Shown: positions 1 through 13,500 of the stretch, in pieces
Numbering within the stretch: position 1 is the first letter of the stretch
Layout of the letters: each line of letters starts with the position of its first letter
Assembly (NCBI GenBank): GCA_007922195.1
Contig: ML682005.1
Span: forward strand, 32,411,881 to 32,475,880
Length of the DNA stretch: 64,000 bases
Source: Podocnemis expansa
Lineage: Eukaryota > Chordata > Testudines > Podocnemididae
Direction of reading: 5' to 3'
Notes under the pieces: model-generated
Told to the model about the DNA's origin: nothing
The model's database searches: none
What the model saw: only the letters and a program-made list of their open reading frames with translations
Program-made: the position numbers and the translations under genes

Positions 1-440
1 GCTCCAATTCTATTACATCCATATTGTACTGGATCTTGATTGAAGCAAAATATTTCTTAGACTATTCGTTTATTAGGTACGTTAATATTCGGTACCAAAT
101 AGACAGAAAGGATTCTTGGTTGCTCAGAATTTAAAAGTTCAGAATGTGGACAGGTCATTTGTCACCATATTTGCAATTGTTCAGGAAGGTCTTCCTTTGA
201 GCTGCAGAATCTTATATGTTCCAGAGAGGTTGCATCTGGTGAAGTGGGTTGAAGCCTACAAAAGCTTATGCCCAAAGAAATTTCTTGGGTGCCAAAGGAC
301 TCTTGTTGTTTTTGCAGAATCTTATATGGCAAGCGTGGCCAAACTGTGGCTCATGAGTCATATGTGGCTCTTGAAAGAAAGAGTGTGGCTCGCAGAAGAG
401 CACGGTGGGCAGGAGTGTGGCTTGGTCAGAAACAGCGGGG
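1..440. other. Downstream flank, no gene recognised
   Basis: AT-rich sequence with no open frame showing codon conservation. The text TGCAGAATCTTATATG occurs twice (about 204 and 315), suggesting an old degenerate repeat. Nothing else is supported. Confidence 0.3.
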
Positions 441-600
441 AGAAGTGCAGCATGGTTGGAGATGGTGGGGAAGTGGTGGCATGGTCAGGGGTGGCAGGGA
501 AAAGCGTGGCATGGTTGGAAGCGGTGGGGAAGCGGCAGCATGGCTCGGGATGACAGGGAGAAGCACAGCGTAGCTGCGGATGGCAGGGAAGCAGTGGCAT
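441..600. repeat. GC-rich minisatellite, 29-30 bp units paired as 59 bp
   Basis: Five and a half diverged units begin at 441, 471, 500, 530, 559 and 589. Units alternate 30 and 29 bp. Odd units resemble each other more (GGCATGGTTGGA, ending GGTGGGG) and even units resemble each other (ending GGCAGGG or GACAGGG), so the effective period is 59 bp. Overlapping open frames on both strands are repeat artefacts. Confidence 0.75.
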
Positions 601-1344
601 TTTTACTGTATGCCTAGTTTTCATGGTAAGCTTAAGTAATTATTAGAATCTGACATTAGTGGGGTCAATATGTGCCCTCTTTTTATGATAAAATTAAGCG
701 TGCAATGAATTTTAAACTTAGTAATTTTGGAGTAGGCAAAAGTTTATGGCTATATGCCTCAGTGTAGCTCATGAAGGTTTAATAATCAACTCGTATGGCT
801 CTTGAGTTCAATTTTGGCCACCCTATGGTTTCTATTTTTTGTGTATGCATATGTGATTCCTCACAATAGTGAAGAGCTTTTCAATTGCTATACCTCTACA
901 AAGAAAATAGCTTTTTATATCACCAAAATACAACCAGGTTTTGAGTTAGCCAGATAGAGAAAACACTAATGCTTTGCCTCATTGCATCCACATGGTAAAC
1001 TCGGGAAAAGTATATTTTTACACTGATATAATAGTTCTTTTCTCTCTCTTGCTAAACGCATAATCAATTCCTTATGTTTAAAATCAATGAATTTGGCAGA
1101 GAAAGACCTGGCTTTCTGTTTTTCTCTGTCAAATGAGGTGGGACAGTTGGCATTTTATGTGCCCTCATTAGTTGTTTTTGCAGAAAAATCTGGGCCAAAT
1201 ACATTTAAAACAATAGATTCTGAAGGAAAGCAAAAACATGTGCAGTTTGCAGTTAATCAAGGAATCTCAAAATACATATATTAGCACTGTGGTGGTGACC
1301 TTCCACATAATCTCAAGTACACAATTCCAAATAACTAAAACATT
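601..1344. other. Downstream flank, nothing recognised
   Basis: AT-rich sequence without splice-bounded open frames. A 65-codon open frame at 1087-1284 has no recognisable similarity and is likely chance. Confidence 0.3.
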
Positions 1345-1632
1345 CTATGAAGGAGGCGGGAGAAAAATTGCTCTCCTGAGGACAGGACAAGAAGCAACGG
1401 CCTTTAACTGAAGCAGGGGCAGTTTGGGTTGAATATTAGGAAAAATTCCCTGCCAGGATAGTTAAACGCTGAAATAAATTGCCTAGGGAGGTTGTAGAAT
1501 CTGCATCATTGAAGATTTTTAAGAGCAGGTTAGAAAGACAACTGTCTAGATAATACTGAGTTCTGCCATAAGTGCAGGGACTGTACTAGATGATCTCTGA
1601 TGTCCCTTCTAGTCCTACAGTTCTATAATCTA
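1345..1632 (+). mobile_element. CR1 LINE, 3' end fragment
   Basis: Reads as the turtle CR1 tail: a GACAGGACAAGAAGCAA region, then AAATTGCCTAGGGAGGTTG, AAGAGCAGGTTAGA, TGCAGGGACTGTACTAGATG and a closing TCTAGTCCTACAGTTCTATA. It is 5'-truncated, as most CR1 copies are, and diverged. Confidence 0.85.
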
Positions 1633-2793
1633 CTGTCATCCATTAGAGACTGTGGTCTTGACTCTCCACAGCCTTGTACTTCGTGTAGTTAGTTATACTT
1701 ATTCAAAGTGGGTGTAAAAGACTACTAGGTCAAAATGGCAGTATTTCACAGCAGATTTGTGAGGATAAATGACTATGCAAAGTAAAAGATAGTGGAGAAT
1801 GAGGTTTTGGAGGTCCAAAGGATTTATTTGTTTCCTTTCCGGAAAATCACCCATGATTTTGTTGGTTTTCACCTGAGCCACTGCAGTTCTTCCAGTGAAC
1901 TTTCCTATTGTTATCTGCCTCATGGCAATGTCTATTATAATGTTATAAAGATGACAGTTCTACAAGTATTCCCAGAATATAACTTCAAAAATAAGCAAAG
2001 CTAGCTATGTTTTCAAAAGTGCTATAGTCTTTTGTGACCTTATTTGGAGGACAAGCAAGGCAGTTAAAAATTGGGACTCAAGCCTCTGCTTCAGTTGTAG
2101 CTTAACAAGGTTTGGTCGTGCTTAGCTGGTTGTTCATTTTGAAATGACCGTGTGTCAGTTTTTTCCTGTGAGAATCTTGAAAATACCACATGTGCCTGGG
2201 GAGAAGAAAAACAGCACTGCAGTGGATCTCAAAAGCACTTACAATGGAGCTCTTAGCCAGAAACTACATGGTGACACTTCTTTTACCTCCCAACATACCC
2301 GAATGTATCTAGAATTTATTGGGAAAACCATGATGATGTTAATCACATGATAGGAATTTGACAGTCTAATCTCTTCAAGGTAGCACTTTGTCTCCGTGGT
2401 TTCTGTAAAGCACCATTATTCTATAAATTATAAACAACTTCTGGAAATGTCTCATACAATGTTGTAATTATAAGATTTTCATTCTGATTTCTAAAAGAAG
2501 AGCCTGAAACACTTGCCCATATATATGAGTTGCTATGTTAATGTAATTGTCACTTCAATATCAATACACACTTTAAAGGTTCTACTTTAAACTGAAAAAT
2601 CCATGGAAACTAAGGTTTAATGTCACTGTTCTATACTTAATAATTATGATACACCAGGGTATCTCAACAGAGCAGATGTACAAGTTCATCTCCTCTTTTC
2701 TTTCAAGTGAAGAGGTGTAGTCCCTCCTTATTCATATATTACAAATTTTTAAATTATAATCCAGAATGAATATTAAAAAAAAAAAAAAAAAGC
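1633..2793. other. Downstream flank, nothing recognised
   Basis: AT-rich sequence with scattered short open frames on both strands and an A run at 2775-2791. I see no exon, RNA gene or intact repeat. Confidence 0.3.
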
Positions 2794-3144
2794 TTTATTT
2801 AGATAAGCTCAAAACAACATTTTCGAGTAAAAAATTCAACACATAATTTAATAAAATTACTAATTTCTCGTATCGTTTTCACCACTTTCTCATTTCCCTT
2901 TTGCATGTCCTAGACGTAGCATCACACCCAATTTCCCATTGGGAATACAGTGCATGCACTATCAACCATATTCTGTGTTATTTCTTTGGAAAAAGGTGAT
3001 CAACTTCCTTCTCAAGGATGCAGTAAGTTTCTTCTCTGACACACTGCCTCCACAAATCTCAGGATTAGAAGTGTTTTTCTTTAAATTCCGGTCTTCCATG
3101 GAGTAAGCAATCTACCTTCAACATGAGAGCTCATCAAACAGTCA
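2794..3144 (-). other. RTTN: Probable RTTN 3' untranslated region with AATAAA
   Basis: The first canonical AATAAA after the stop on the minus strand is at 2799-2794. An ATTAAA variant is at about 2852-2847. On the minus strand AATAAA is followed at once by GCT and a long T run, which could serve as the U-rich downstream element. The UTR end is inferred, not shown. Confidence 0.45.
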
Positions 3145-3227
3145 TTAACTACTGAGAAGCCTCATTAGATTCTCTAGACATTTTAAGTGATAGGCTTTTA
3201 GATGGTTTCCTTCAGGCTGTGAAAGAG
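3145..3227 (-). CDS. RTTN: RTTN last coding exon with stop
   Basis: 83 bp of coding sequence after a CCTCTTTAG acceptor, phase 1 in. Encodes [20 protein letters not shown] and LMRLLSS then TAA at 3147-3145. It matches the human C-terminus, which ends YLKCLENLVQLLNSS as I recall. The stop position corresponds, so the protein is full length at this end. Confidence 0.95.
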
Positions 3228-4555
3228 CTAAAGAGGAGAGAAACAAGACTTCAGAGTTTTTTCTGGTAATATTTAGTATTTCACATAATACTAAACCTTC
3301 AAAAGTTACATCAAACCCACAGATACAAGAACCTCTTCTTAATTTACACAGTATATATTTTACACAACAAATTGGCCACTTGGGTTCCCCTCAAATACTT
3401 AACAGTAACGTCCTGTACTGGCATTTTCTATTGCTAGATCTTGTCCTCTACAAGACTCTATTAGAGAATATTTACTAATATAATGCCTTTGGAAATTTCC
3501 AATCATTTGTGACAAGGAGGTGCATGCTACCCTTTGATCAAGTTCTTGGCAGTGAATCCTTGATGGCTGCCTTCACATGAATGAGACAATAATTCTTCCA
3601 CAACTGTTACTCCACAGCACAGGCAGAGTTGGGAAGGTGAAGGATAAAATTAGGCTTTCAGTGCACTTCGGAAGTTAAGCCACCTGCACTCTGAAAGGAT
3701 TTCTAAAGCTCAGCAAGTATACTCCTGCTAAGTTCTCTAGGTGGAAGCCTGATCGGGCTGGTCAAGTGACAAAAGCCTTCCCAGATGAGGCTAGTAGATA
3801 TATTTTCCTGAGATACATTTTTCTGGAAACTGCCTATGATTGTAATAGGTTATAATAATTAAAAACTAACATATGCTATGGTAATACAAATAATCAACTT
3901 TATAATGCATTATCCTTGTATTTTAACTGTGCAAATTAGTTACCTGCTAGCTTGAAAAAAAATCAGTAATGCAAGGAGTTATTAAAATAATTGATGTACT
4001 GTAATATCTTTCACAGCTTCTACTGTATTTATGGATTTACGAAGTGCTGTAAAGTAGAATGATTTTGCCAGGCAAACAAGAAGTTTCAATCACAAGTACT
4101 TTTAACCTATTAAACAAACTGGAACAGTATAAATATAACACAACATATGAGTAACAAGAAAGCGACAGTACATTCATTATCTGAAATTTAAAAGCACTTC
4201 CTAACACAGTATACTCATCAAATATGCTGGCAAAAATCCATCTACTAGTTATCAGGGCCAAAATGAAACAAAAACCATTTCAATATAGCAGCCATTTGCT
4301 GGCCACTCTGTCTTGTAAACAAGTATGGCAATTTAGCCCCAGTCCTGCAGTGATTTATACGTATACTTAAGTCTATTGATTGACCAAACTCAATAGGAGC
4401 GCTTATGTGCTTAAAAGTAAGTGTGCACATAAGTCTCTGCAGGAGCAGGCTTACAAATGAGAATGAGCAGGACAAACAAGCCCACATACTAGCTACTGGA
4501 GCTACAACTGCACTCCACAGTCCTACTCAAAGAAATGTCCAAATAGAAATACTTT

Positions 4556-4592
<37 letters not shown>

Positions 4593-7500
4593 GCTTGCAG
4601 GTAGAGTTATCTACTACATTAAAGTTATCCACATTACAGGTATAATTTCTTAAAATGATCAATGTGCTTTTAAAAAGCCATCCAAAGTCAAAGTAAAAAA
4701 AAACAGGCAGCTTACAGAGCAGTACTGTCAGGATGGCATCGTGTCCTGTTCTCTCCTGTCTAGCTGAATTCAGCAAGGTTAAGTGAGGTTAGTTCTAACT
4801 GGGGCAGTGGTTCTTATCACAAAAGTACAAGGTTTTAGTACAGAAAAGTCTATGGCAAGAAAATCGTTTTGCTGCCAGCACAATCAAATGTATCTCTCAG
4901 ACTAATCCTTAGCAGTTACAACCTCACACATCTTATTTACAATTTGTTACCAGAAGGGTTTTTTTTTTTTTTTGGGGGGGGGGGGGGCCGCGGAGATGCC
5001 AAACAACATATGTGGATTTAACAGGATTGTCACACACAGCCCAAAATTTTCAAAAACATGCAACACAACAAAGTGCTTCTTTTTAGTTGCACTGTAGGGC
5101 AATAGAGCGTATTAATGATTTCTTTTCACAGAAAAATTACAGAATTGGCTATTACTCCTTTGAGACAGAAACTAAGTTGTCCAATAACTTACTTTTCTTC
5201 ACTAAAGAATAAGCCTCATCTACTCTTCTCTTTATTGATGGATTCTTCAAAATTACTTTTGCCTGTAGCACAAATAAGAATAATCCAATAACTACATTTA
5301 TTTCCACATGCTGATGTTCTGAAAATCAGGCTATGTCTCCACAGATATTTTCTGGCAGTAAGCCAACAGAATGTGAAATTCAGGAATTTAACAGTGCAAA
5401 ATATGATTATACCATCATAAATACTGAATTTGTGAACAATAAACAGGAGAACAATGAATTGCAGCAATAATGGAAACAGGGGCATCGCTGGCATTGGGCA
5501 CGCTGAGGCACGTGCCCCGGGTCCCAACGCCAGTGTCCCGGATCTCCGGCCCAATGGGGTCAAGGATCGGACCTATCCCTAGCCGGAGATCCGGGGCCCG
5601 GCCAGCCGCCCAGCAGGCCCCGCCCCCTGGCCAGGGATAGGGCCAGGCGGGAGGCTGCGCTGCCGCAGGAGGCCAGGCCGCAGCCAGGCCAGGCCAGGCC
5701 AGAAGCGGCCGCAGGTGGCCGGGCCCTGCGGCCAGGCCCCAATCCGAAGCTGGGGACGGGGCTGCCGCGGCCACCGGCAGCCAGGCCCCAGATCACCAGC
5801 TGGGGATCTGGGGCCTGGCAGGCCACCCACGGCCATGCCGGCACTGTCCCCAGCCGGGGATTGGGGCCTGGCCGCTCACAGGTGCGGGGCCCAGCCACCT
5901 GCGGCCGCTTCTGGCCTGGCCCGGCCGTGGCCCACCCGCCCGCAGGGGTGTGACCCCCCCCGCCCTATCCCTGGCCAGGGGGCGGGGCCTGCTGGCTGGG
6001 GGCAGGGCTGGTCAGCTGGGGGCAGGGGCGGGGGCAGGGCCCGGGCCAATGCCCCGGGTCCCTCCCTGCCCCAGCACCGCCCCTGAATGGAACCTATTTC
6101 CCAAAACACAGCTGTGTATCAGCAAGTACTCCTTTGAATATGAAGTCGGAAAGTACAAGTAAATAACATTCTTCCAAACGTCATGACAAAAAAAGCACAG
6201 TATAAAAATGCATATATTGTATGAGTTATAAAGCAATAAAAATATGTCATATTGTAATCTGCATATGGCTCTTCTATGTATAACACTTCTTAAAGGAGAA
6301 CTATTGATGGAATTCTAATGAAAAGCAATTTTAAAGGATGTGAATCTTCCAGTGAGCAGGATTTTCATTTATTTACCATATATATTCATGTATAATCTGA
6401 GATTTTCATGCCTTGAAACTGCCTTTAAAAAAGGCACTCAGCTTATGCGCGGGTCAGGCCAGCAGAGAGCAGCCCCAGGGCAGGAGTTTTTAAATCTCCC
6501 ACCCTGTGCATGCTAAGCACAGGAGCCCCAGTGTATGTCCGAAGCACCCATGGTGGGGTGTCAGTCCAGGAAGGGGTTAAAGTAAGGGGCGGGAGCCCCA
6601 GCATCTGTGGCAGCTGCCAGAGCGGCCAGGTAGTGGGGCCTGGGTGGGTGGCTCAGTGCAGGGGAGCCAGCATCAGGGCCCAGGGGTTAGGGAGGGGGTC
6701 AAGGAGTCCTGGGAAGCTGGTGGCGCAGGGACCTCAAGCTTATATGTGGGTCATGCATTTTTCCCTGTTTTTGGGGCTCATAACCGGGGGGTAGCTTATA
6801 TGTGGATCAGCTTATACATGAGTATATGTGATATGTATTTATAAGACCCCAATCCTGCAGTTTGCTCTGTGAGAGTGGATCCTTTCATCTGCATGAAGTT
6901 TCATTGATTTCAATAGATCTGCCCAAGTATGGGATTCTGACCCATGCCAAACAAATATCAGAATCAGGATCTAATTTTCTAATTGCACATAGAGAAGATA
7001 TATTCCAGGACATCTACCTTGCAGTAGATTAACATTATAGCAACAGTATAAGGATGTAACTATTATTACTGCAAGTTAAGTGCTTTGATTTTTCTTATAT
7101 TGGAAGCATTTGCTAAATACTAACCTTCTGATAATTATGAAGCAGAGACCAAAGTGCAGCTGCTCCTATTTGCTGATCAGTCAGGCTGTCGCTTTCTAAA
7201 CAGGCAGATAGCACTGCAACAACTTTATCTAATGAGGAAAACAAAAGCACACACACAGACTAGCGAAGCACATTATGACAGATTCCCACTTACGAAATTC
7301 TCTTATTCTGCCAATTTGTCTCTATAACTATGATAGATACTGCTATGGCACAAATAATATAAAGTTTAGATAATGTAATATAAATAAGTACCTAGTATAC
7401 TTGTACACACTATAAATTAGTATTTTGTAAATATAAGCAGCAAAACAGCCAATACTAAAAATGAAGATTAAGCCATAAAAGAATGTCTATTGCACATAAC

Positions 7501-10500
7501 ATTGAACCACCTAAGAGATACTACTTACTAAGTTATTTAAGAACACCTGATAGGCATATAGTATCCATTCAACCAACACAATAGGGTAGAATTAAGACAT
7601 TTGGCAAATTTTTACACTGGCTGCCACCTGCATGATTTCATTTCTATCATATTTTTTGCTTTAAGCTTCTCAGATTCTCTCATCTCCAAGGTTTATCTCT
7701 GGGCTTTCAGCGGAATTACAACCCAATGAGCTGCTTGTTCAACACATCTTATTGCTAACTGCGCACAATACAAATGGATTTGGTAGATTATGGAGTTGGA
7801 TGATTAATTATCAACAATAACAAACCAAGATTTGGAAAACTTTGAGAATAGTTTCAATTACTCAAACTTCATTACAGAAGAGTGGAGCATGCTGCCTAAA
7901 TAATCTTGGCCTCTACAAACAACCAAAGAGATTAAAGAAATCTCATTACAGTAAGATTTTATGCCATACTTATCAAACTACAGTGCACGAGAATCAGTAT
8001 ATATGAAGAAAAGTTGCATGGCTTGACATAAGGGACACAGACTGCACAGGTGTGGGGGCTAAAGAACATTAATGGCTTAGGTTTTGTCAGATTGAAAAAT
8101 AACATACTAATAATTGGCAAGCAATTTTTTAAAAAAATGCATTTCTAAACCAGATTACTTAAAAGCCAAGTGTTTGACACACAGTGGTCCTCTCCACTTC
8201 CCTCAAAAAAGGCACAGTCTTCTATGTAAGTGCCTGGTTAAAACCTTCACATTCAAATTATATTGCAATTTCAAAATAGCAAGATCTCAGAATAAAAGAA
8301 GTTTCCGAGGGAGCAGGGGTGGAGGGGGGTAGCCATGTTAGTCTGTGTACAGCAAAAACAATGAGAGTCCTGTGGCACCAGACTAACATAAACTGTCATG
8401 GGCTTCAACCCACTTTGTCTTCATGCAAATGATAAGTGTTCCAGACCTTTAGACTTACAAGGGAAGACTGAAAGTACTGGATTTGTTTTATCTGGAAAAG
8501 AAAGGACTGTGAGGGGGATATAACAATTTTCAAGTACTTAAAAGAAGAGGAGGGGGAAAAAAAAATTCTCCTCAACCACAGATGATAGGACAAGAACAAC
8601 AGGCCTCTTAGAGCAACGGAGGTTTAGGTTGGACAGTAGGAAAAAATTCCTAACTGTCAAGGTGATTAATCACTGGAATAAGTTGCCTAGGGACATTGCA
8701 GCATCTCCATCACTGGAAATTTCTAAGACCAGGTTAGACAAACACCTGTCAGGGATAGTTTAAGATGGTACTTGGTCCTGCCACGAGGGCAGGGGATGGG
8801 ACTCAATGTTTTCTCATGGTCCCTGCCAGTTTCTATGGTTCTATTCAGGTGAACGGGAGAACACTCACTCTGCACAATAAATGGAGTGCTTTGAGATGCA
8901 TGTCCCTGTGCACCCTTTACTTCATGCACACATGCACACCATGTGCCTTTAATCAGATTTTTTTATTGCAGTGCCTGTCCAACCTGTGCATGAGCTCCAA
9001 ACATCATCCTGTCTCATAATGCAGATATAGTTGTGGGCAAGTCACCCTCAACTCCTCGCCTACCATGAAGTCCTGCAAGACAATACTCTGTAGCAAGGCT
9101 GAAGGAGGGTGGGTAGTGGAGCACTGACAGGGACACATCTCAAAAGAACTCTAGTTAGTGCATGTGGTGAATTACCTCTTTTTGTTTACTGGGTTTTATC
9201 CCATGTATGCTCCACTTTAGGGTACTCCTGGGCATCATCTCCTGAAGGCTTCAGAACTGGACATAATACTGCCATTCCAAGAATAGCACATGATATAGAG
9301 GAGCAAACCAGGGAGCAGTGTTTGGGTAAAAGTGTGCCCTGATGCCCAGGTTGCTGCATTGCAAATTACAGCAATTGTTACCTCTTTGTGTGTGCTTGTT
9401 TTTGTTTTATTAAATATTGCTATGCAGGTACCTTGGGCGCTTGTAGAAAAAGCTATTATTCTACAAGGCAACAGAATATTACCAGCCTGGTAACAAGCAA
9501 GAATACAACTGGAAGCACACTTTGAAAATCTTTGGGTAGAGACTGTTGATTGTTTAGAAAACAGATAAAAAATCCAGATGACCTTATGAACAGGTTGCTT
9601 CTCTCCAAACAGAAGACTAACATCATTCTAGTGTCCAAGATATAGAGAGCAATTTTATTTCTAATCTCCTGTGACTCTGGGGAAAAACACATAAAAGTGG
9701 AGAACTTGGTTAATGTGAAAATTTGAGACTGTTTTAGGTAAGAACTTGGGATGCGAGCATAATAATCCCTTATATTTGAATAAAACAGTAAAAGGTGGTA
9801 GTAGGAGATCAGCCATTTATGCTGTCAAGTCCCCAACTTTGTGAACAGAAGTGATGGCCACTAAGAAAGCCATTTTCATACATAGATGCAGCAGAAAGCA
9901 CTTACCTAGTAGCTCAAAAAAAAAAAAAAGGGTGTCAGAAGACTGTTGAGAATCAAGTTAAAATCCCATTAAGGAGTAGGTACTCTGATTCATGGACTAA
10001 GGATAGCCAATCCATTGATGAATCCTACTATTATGGGTTCAAAAAAATCTGAGAATTCCTGCACAGGGGTATTAAAAACATTTGGTAATAATCACCAAAT
10101 GAACTGTGACAGAGCTCATGGAAAGATGTGACTTCTTTAAATCCAACAGATAATCAAGAACAGCAGAGCAGGAAGAATAAATTGGTGAATGCTGTTGCTC
10201 GAGACACCAACAGTGAAATATCTTCCATTTCTGAAGGTACATATTTTCAGCAGAGATCTTCCTGCTATTTAATAGGACCTATTATGCCTCTGTCAAACAA
10301 GGAACCTCTTCCCTAGAGAACAACTGAGGAATCAAGCTCTAAACCGGATGATTATCTGGTCTGACCAGAATCTCAAGATGGCAGATGGACAAGGATGGAC
10401 ACAAAATGAGATCAATCAGGTAAGGGTATTAAATCTGCCTCAGCAGAGCTGGTGTAACCAGAATGATATTTTGTTTTTGACAACAGGTCCAAAATAGCCT

Positions 10501-13500
10501 TATGGGGAGTGCCACTTTGGAGGGTGCAGTAAACTGGAGAACGTTCCAAGAGTTTGCATGTCAGATCCTGAACCACTTCCTGTGGGATCTGGAGAATTTC
10601 AGGGATTGTCCTGATCAACTTCTTGTACTGCCTTTAGTCATTTGGGGGCAGTGGTAGATCAGAATCACTGTCTCACCTAGAGAAATGAAGAAATGGTAGT
10701 CAATAATATGGGCTGCTCTGGTTATTCCTGTTCCTCTAAGTGCTCTAGAGGGGTCTGAGATGCTGGTAAACCAGCTACCAACCTTGCCGGGGCTTTAGGC
10801 CTCAGTCAAGAATGATATATTCATTGTTGGAAACCAGTCTGTTTCACCAGTGTGTTAGTTTAATGTGGTTAAGAGGGTACTGAACTTACAATGTGTTTAG
10901 ACTTTATGAAATGCTTGTAAGTTGCTCCATGCATTAATCTCACTTATGATAGCTTTATCCCCTACTATAAGTTTTTGCCTTATAACTGTAAAAACTGTTT
11001 GCTCTATAGCTATGAACCCAGTCAGGAGGGGACTGTCTCTTGTCCATCAAGAAAGTCTATCAAAACTAATGGGGCATTGTGGGACATGACAACACAAAGA
11101 TTTTGTTAATTGCCTTTGCACACCCATGAAGAAACTATATGCAAAAAGTCTTGTCCCACCAGCTTGAGGAAAGAAATAAAAATAGCTTACAAGAACATTT
11201 TTCATCACTTTTTTGCTGTATGGATTCTCACAGGGCCAGAGCTATGAAACAGAAGCACAGGTCCCTATGATCAACCTAGGTTAGGGCCTGTAAGACATTG
11301 AGAGCTGACAGATTACTACAATTCTGTTACTTTTGAAACCACAGAATGCAACTCATATGTTTTGCCTGCTTTTAACTCTCTCACTTCTTTTTCTTAGTTA
11401 ATAAATCTTTAGTTAGTTTATTACAGGAATAGCTACAAGTATTGTCTTTGCTGAGAGATTTAAGTTAAAAATTCACTGGAGTAAGTGACTGGTTCCTTGG
11501 GACTAGAAGCAACCTGAATATTTCGTGATCTTTGGTGCACAGCAAGCAGCTAACACTAAGTCCAGTTTGCCTGGGTGTAAACACAGACTGGAGAGCCCAA
11601 ATGGACATCTCTGACTCCATGGTAAGATTCTTATAGTACCTTAGCAGTTCACAATAGTTACTAGGTAGATGATGGCACCTGCTCCCTGCTGAGACTATTA
11701 ACAAATTAAATGCTAAAATGATTAAAATAAACTATTTACAGTATTCAAAGCTCAGCACAAGCTAAAGGCTATAGACACCAGAGGTTTTTGGCCCAAATCA
11801 AGAGTAGTAAAGGAATTGGCGAGCTAAATCGACACATACCACTCCTTATTTTCTCAGCTGACAGCATAAGATAAAGGGTGAAGGCATGAACCACTGGACA
11901 TTAATACTGAACAATTTCTGGTCCTAAAAGCATAGAGCACATGTGAACCCACAGCAAATAACCCTAGGGACAGCACTCAAAAATGTATATATAAAAATAA
12001 TTTTAGCTGTCTGGTATATTTGCTACAATCCTATTTTCTTTAATATATTTCTTCTGGTTTTTGATGTTTATAACCCCGGAAATTTTGTTAAATGATTCAG
12101 CATTTCATTTTTTTAAAAGTGCTTTAGAAAACAATGTTTTGGAGTTTCTGTCAGTGCCCAAAATTTCAGTAAAATACAGCAGTGCAACATCTGGATCAAA
12201 GTTGAGTTATCTACCATTAGCAAGTATCTTCGGCTTATTAGTTGGACTAAAGCAGAGGTTATGCAGAATAAGAAGGGCTACATGGCGACTACTCTTGTGT
12301 TTGTATTTGCTTATCTCCACCAGTTGCTCTACACAACCATTTAGCTTCATGATCATCTGCTGTCCATCTTCTCCAAAGGAAATGTTCAGTAGCAGCTTTA
12401 GCCAAAGGTTAGCCAGTGTACTAAGGTTTTTACTTCCTCTTTTTGGTAATGACAGAGAAAGAAAGTTCTGTAAGAAGTTACTCTGTCAGAAGAGAGAAAA
12501 CACACAATATTATTTCATTACTAAGTAACATTCCTTTCGCATACAGTCAATTTCAAAAGGGATAGCCGTGTTAGTCTAGTCCAGTAAAAAAACAACAAGG
12601 AGTTGTGTGGCACTTTAAGACTAACAGATCTATTTTTTGCATGAGCTTTCATGGGAGAAGATCCCACTTCCTCAGATGCTTCGAAGATGGGTGAACTTAC
12701 AGAAAGGAATGAAACTAAATGCAAGGGGGTGTAAAACATAGGATCAGGTCATAAAGTAACAGCAAATCAGAGCAGTTTACAGGCTCAAATCATGGGAAGC
12801 CTGAAGTCAAATTACCCTTTGTAATGGGAAAAGAACCCATAGTCTCGATTAAGTCCTGCTTTCGCACAATTTAGCTTGCATGTTAATTCGACTTCAGCTG
12901 TTTCTCTTTGAAGTCTTGATGTCCCAGGTACATCTCTAACGACGGTCGTTAACAAATGTGCCATCGAGTGATTAGGAAGATGGAAGTGCTTTTGCAGGGG
13001 TCTGACTTGAGGATTGTATGTGGTGACTATTCTAAAAGATGATCTCTCTCTCTCTCTCTCAAGCATTAGGAGACAGACCACTCCTTGCTTATAGGCAGCC
13101 CCCTAATCTTGAACAGATTCTCACCAGCAACTACAGATCTAACAACAGGAACACTGAAGCAGGCACACACCCCTGCAACAAACCATGCTGCCAAGTCTGC
13201 CCACATATCTGCACAACAGACACCATCATAGGTCCTAATCAAGCCTGCTACTCCATCAAAGGCTCATTTACCTGCTCATCTACTAATGTGGTCTATGCCA
13301 TCATGTGCAAGCAATGCCCCAACACCTTATATATTGGACAAATAGGACGATCGCTCCGTAAGAGACTGAATGGGCACAGAGCTGATATCAGAAATCAAAG
13401 AACACAGAAACCAGTTGCTGAGCACTTCCATCTTCCTAACATGCAAGCTAAATTGTGCGAAAGCAGGACTTAATCGAGACTATGGGTTCTTTTCCCATTA

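Larger units (their letters stand above)
3228..5192. other. RTTN: RTTN last intron, homopolymers only
   Basis: No recognisable element beyond a 31-base T run at 4559-4589 and a T run followed by a G run ending near 4987. The small open frames are chance. Confidence 0.5.

Noticed and set aside
1..2790. A second host gene downstream of RTTN (such as CD226, its neighbour in human)
   Set aside because: No exon-like segment or recognisable protein similarity was seen in this interval.
5415..6162. Several overlapping 70-123 codon Pro/Gly/Ala-rich frames and an apparent CpG-island promoter
   Set aside because: They lie inside a GC-rich MITE with termini and target duplication, within a gene body; frames occur on both strands.
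12061..12528. Plus-strand 155-codon open frame
   Set aside because: Antisense shadow of RTTN window exon 15.
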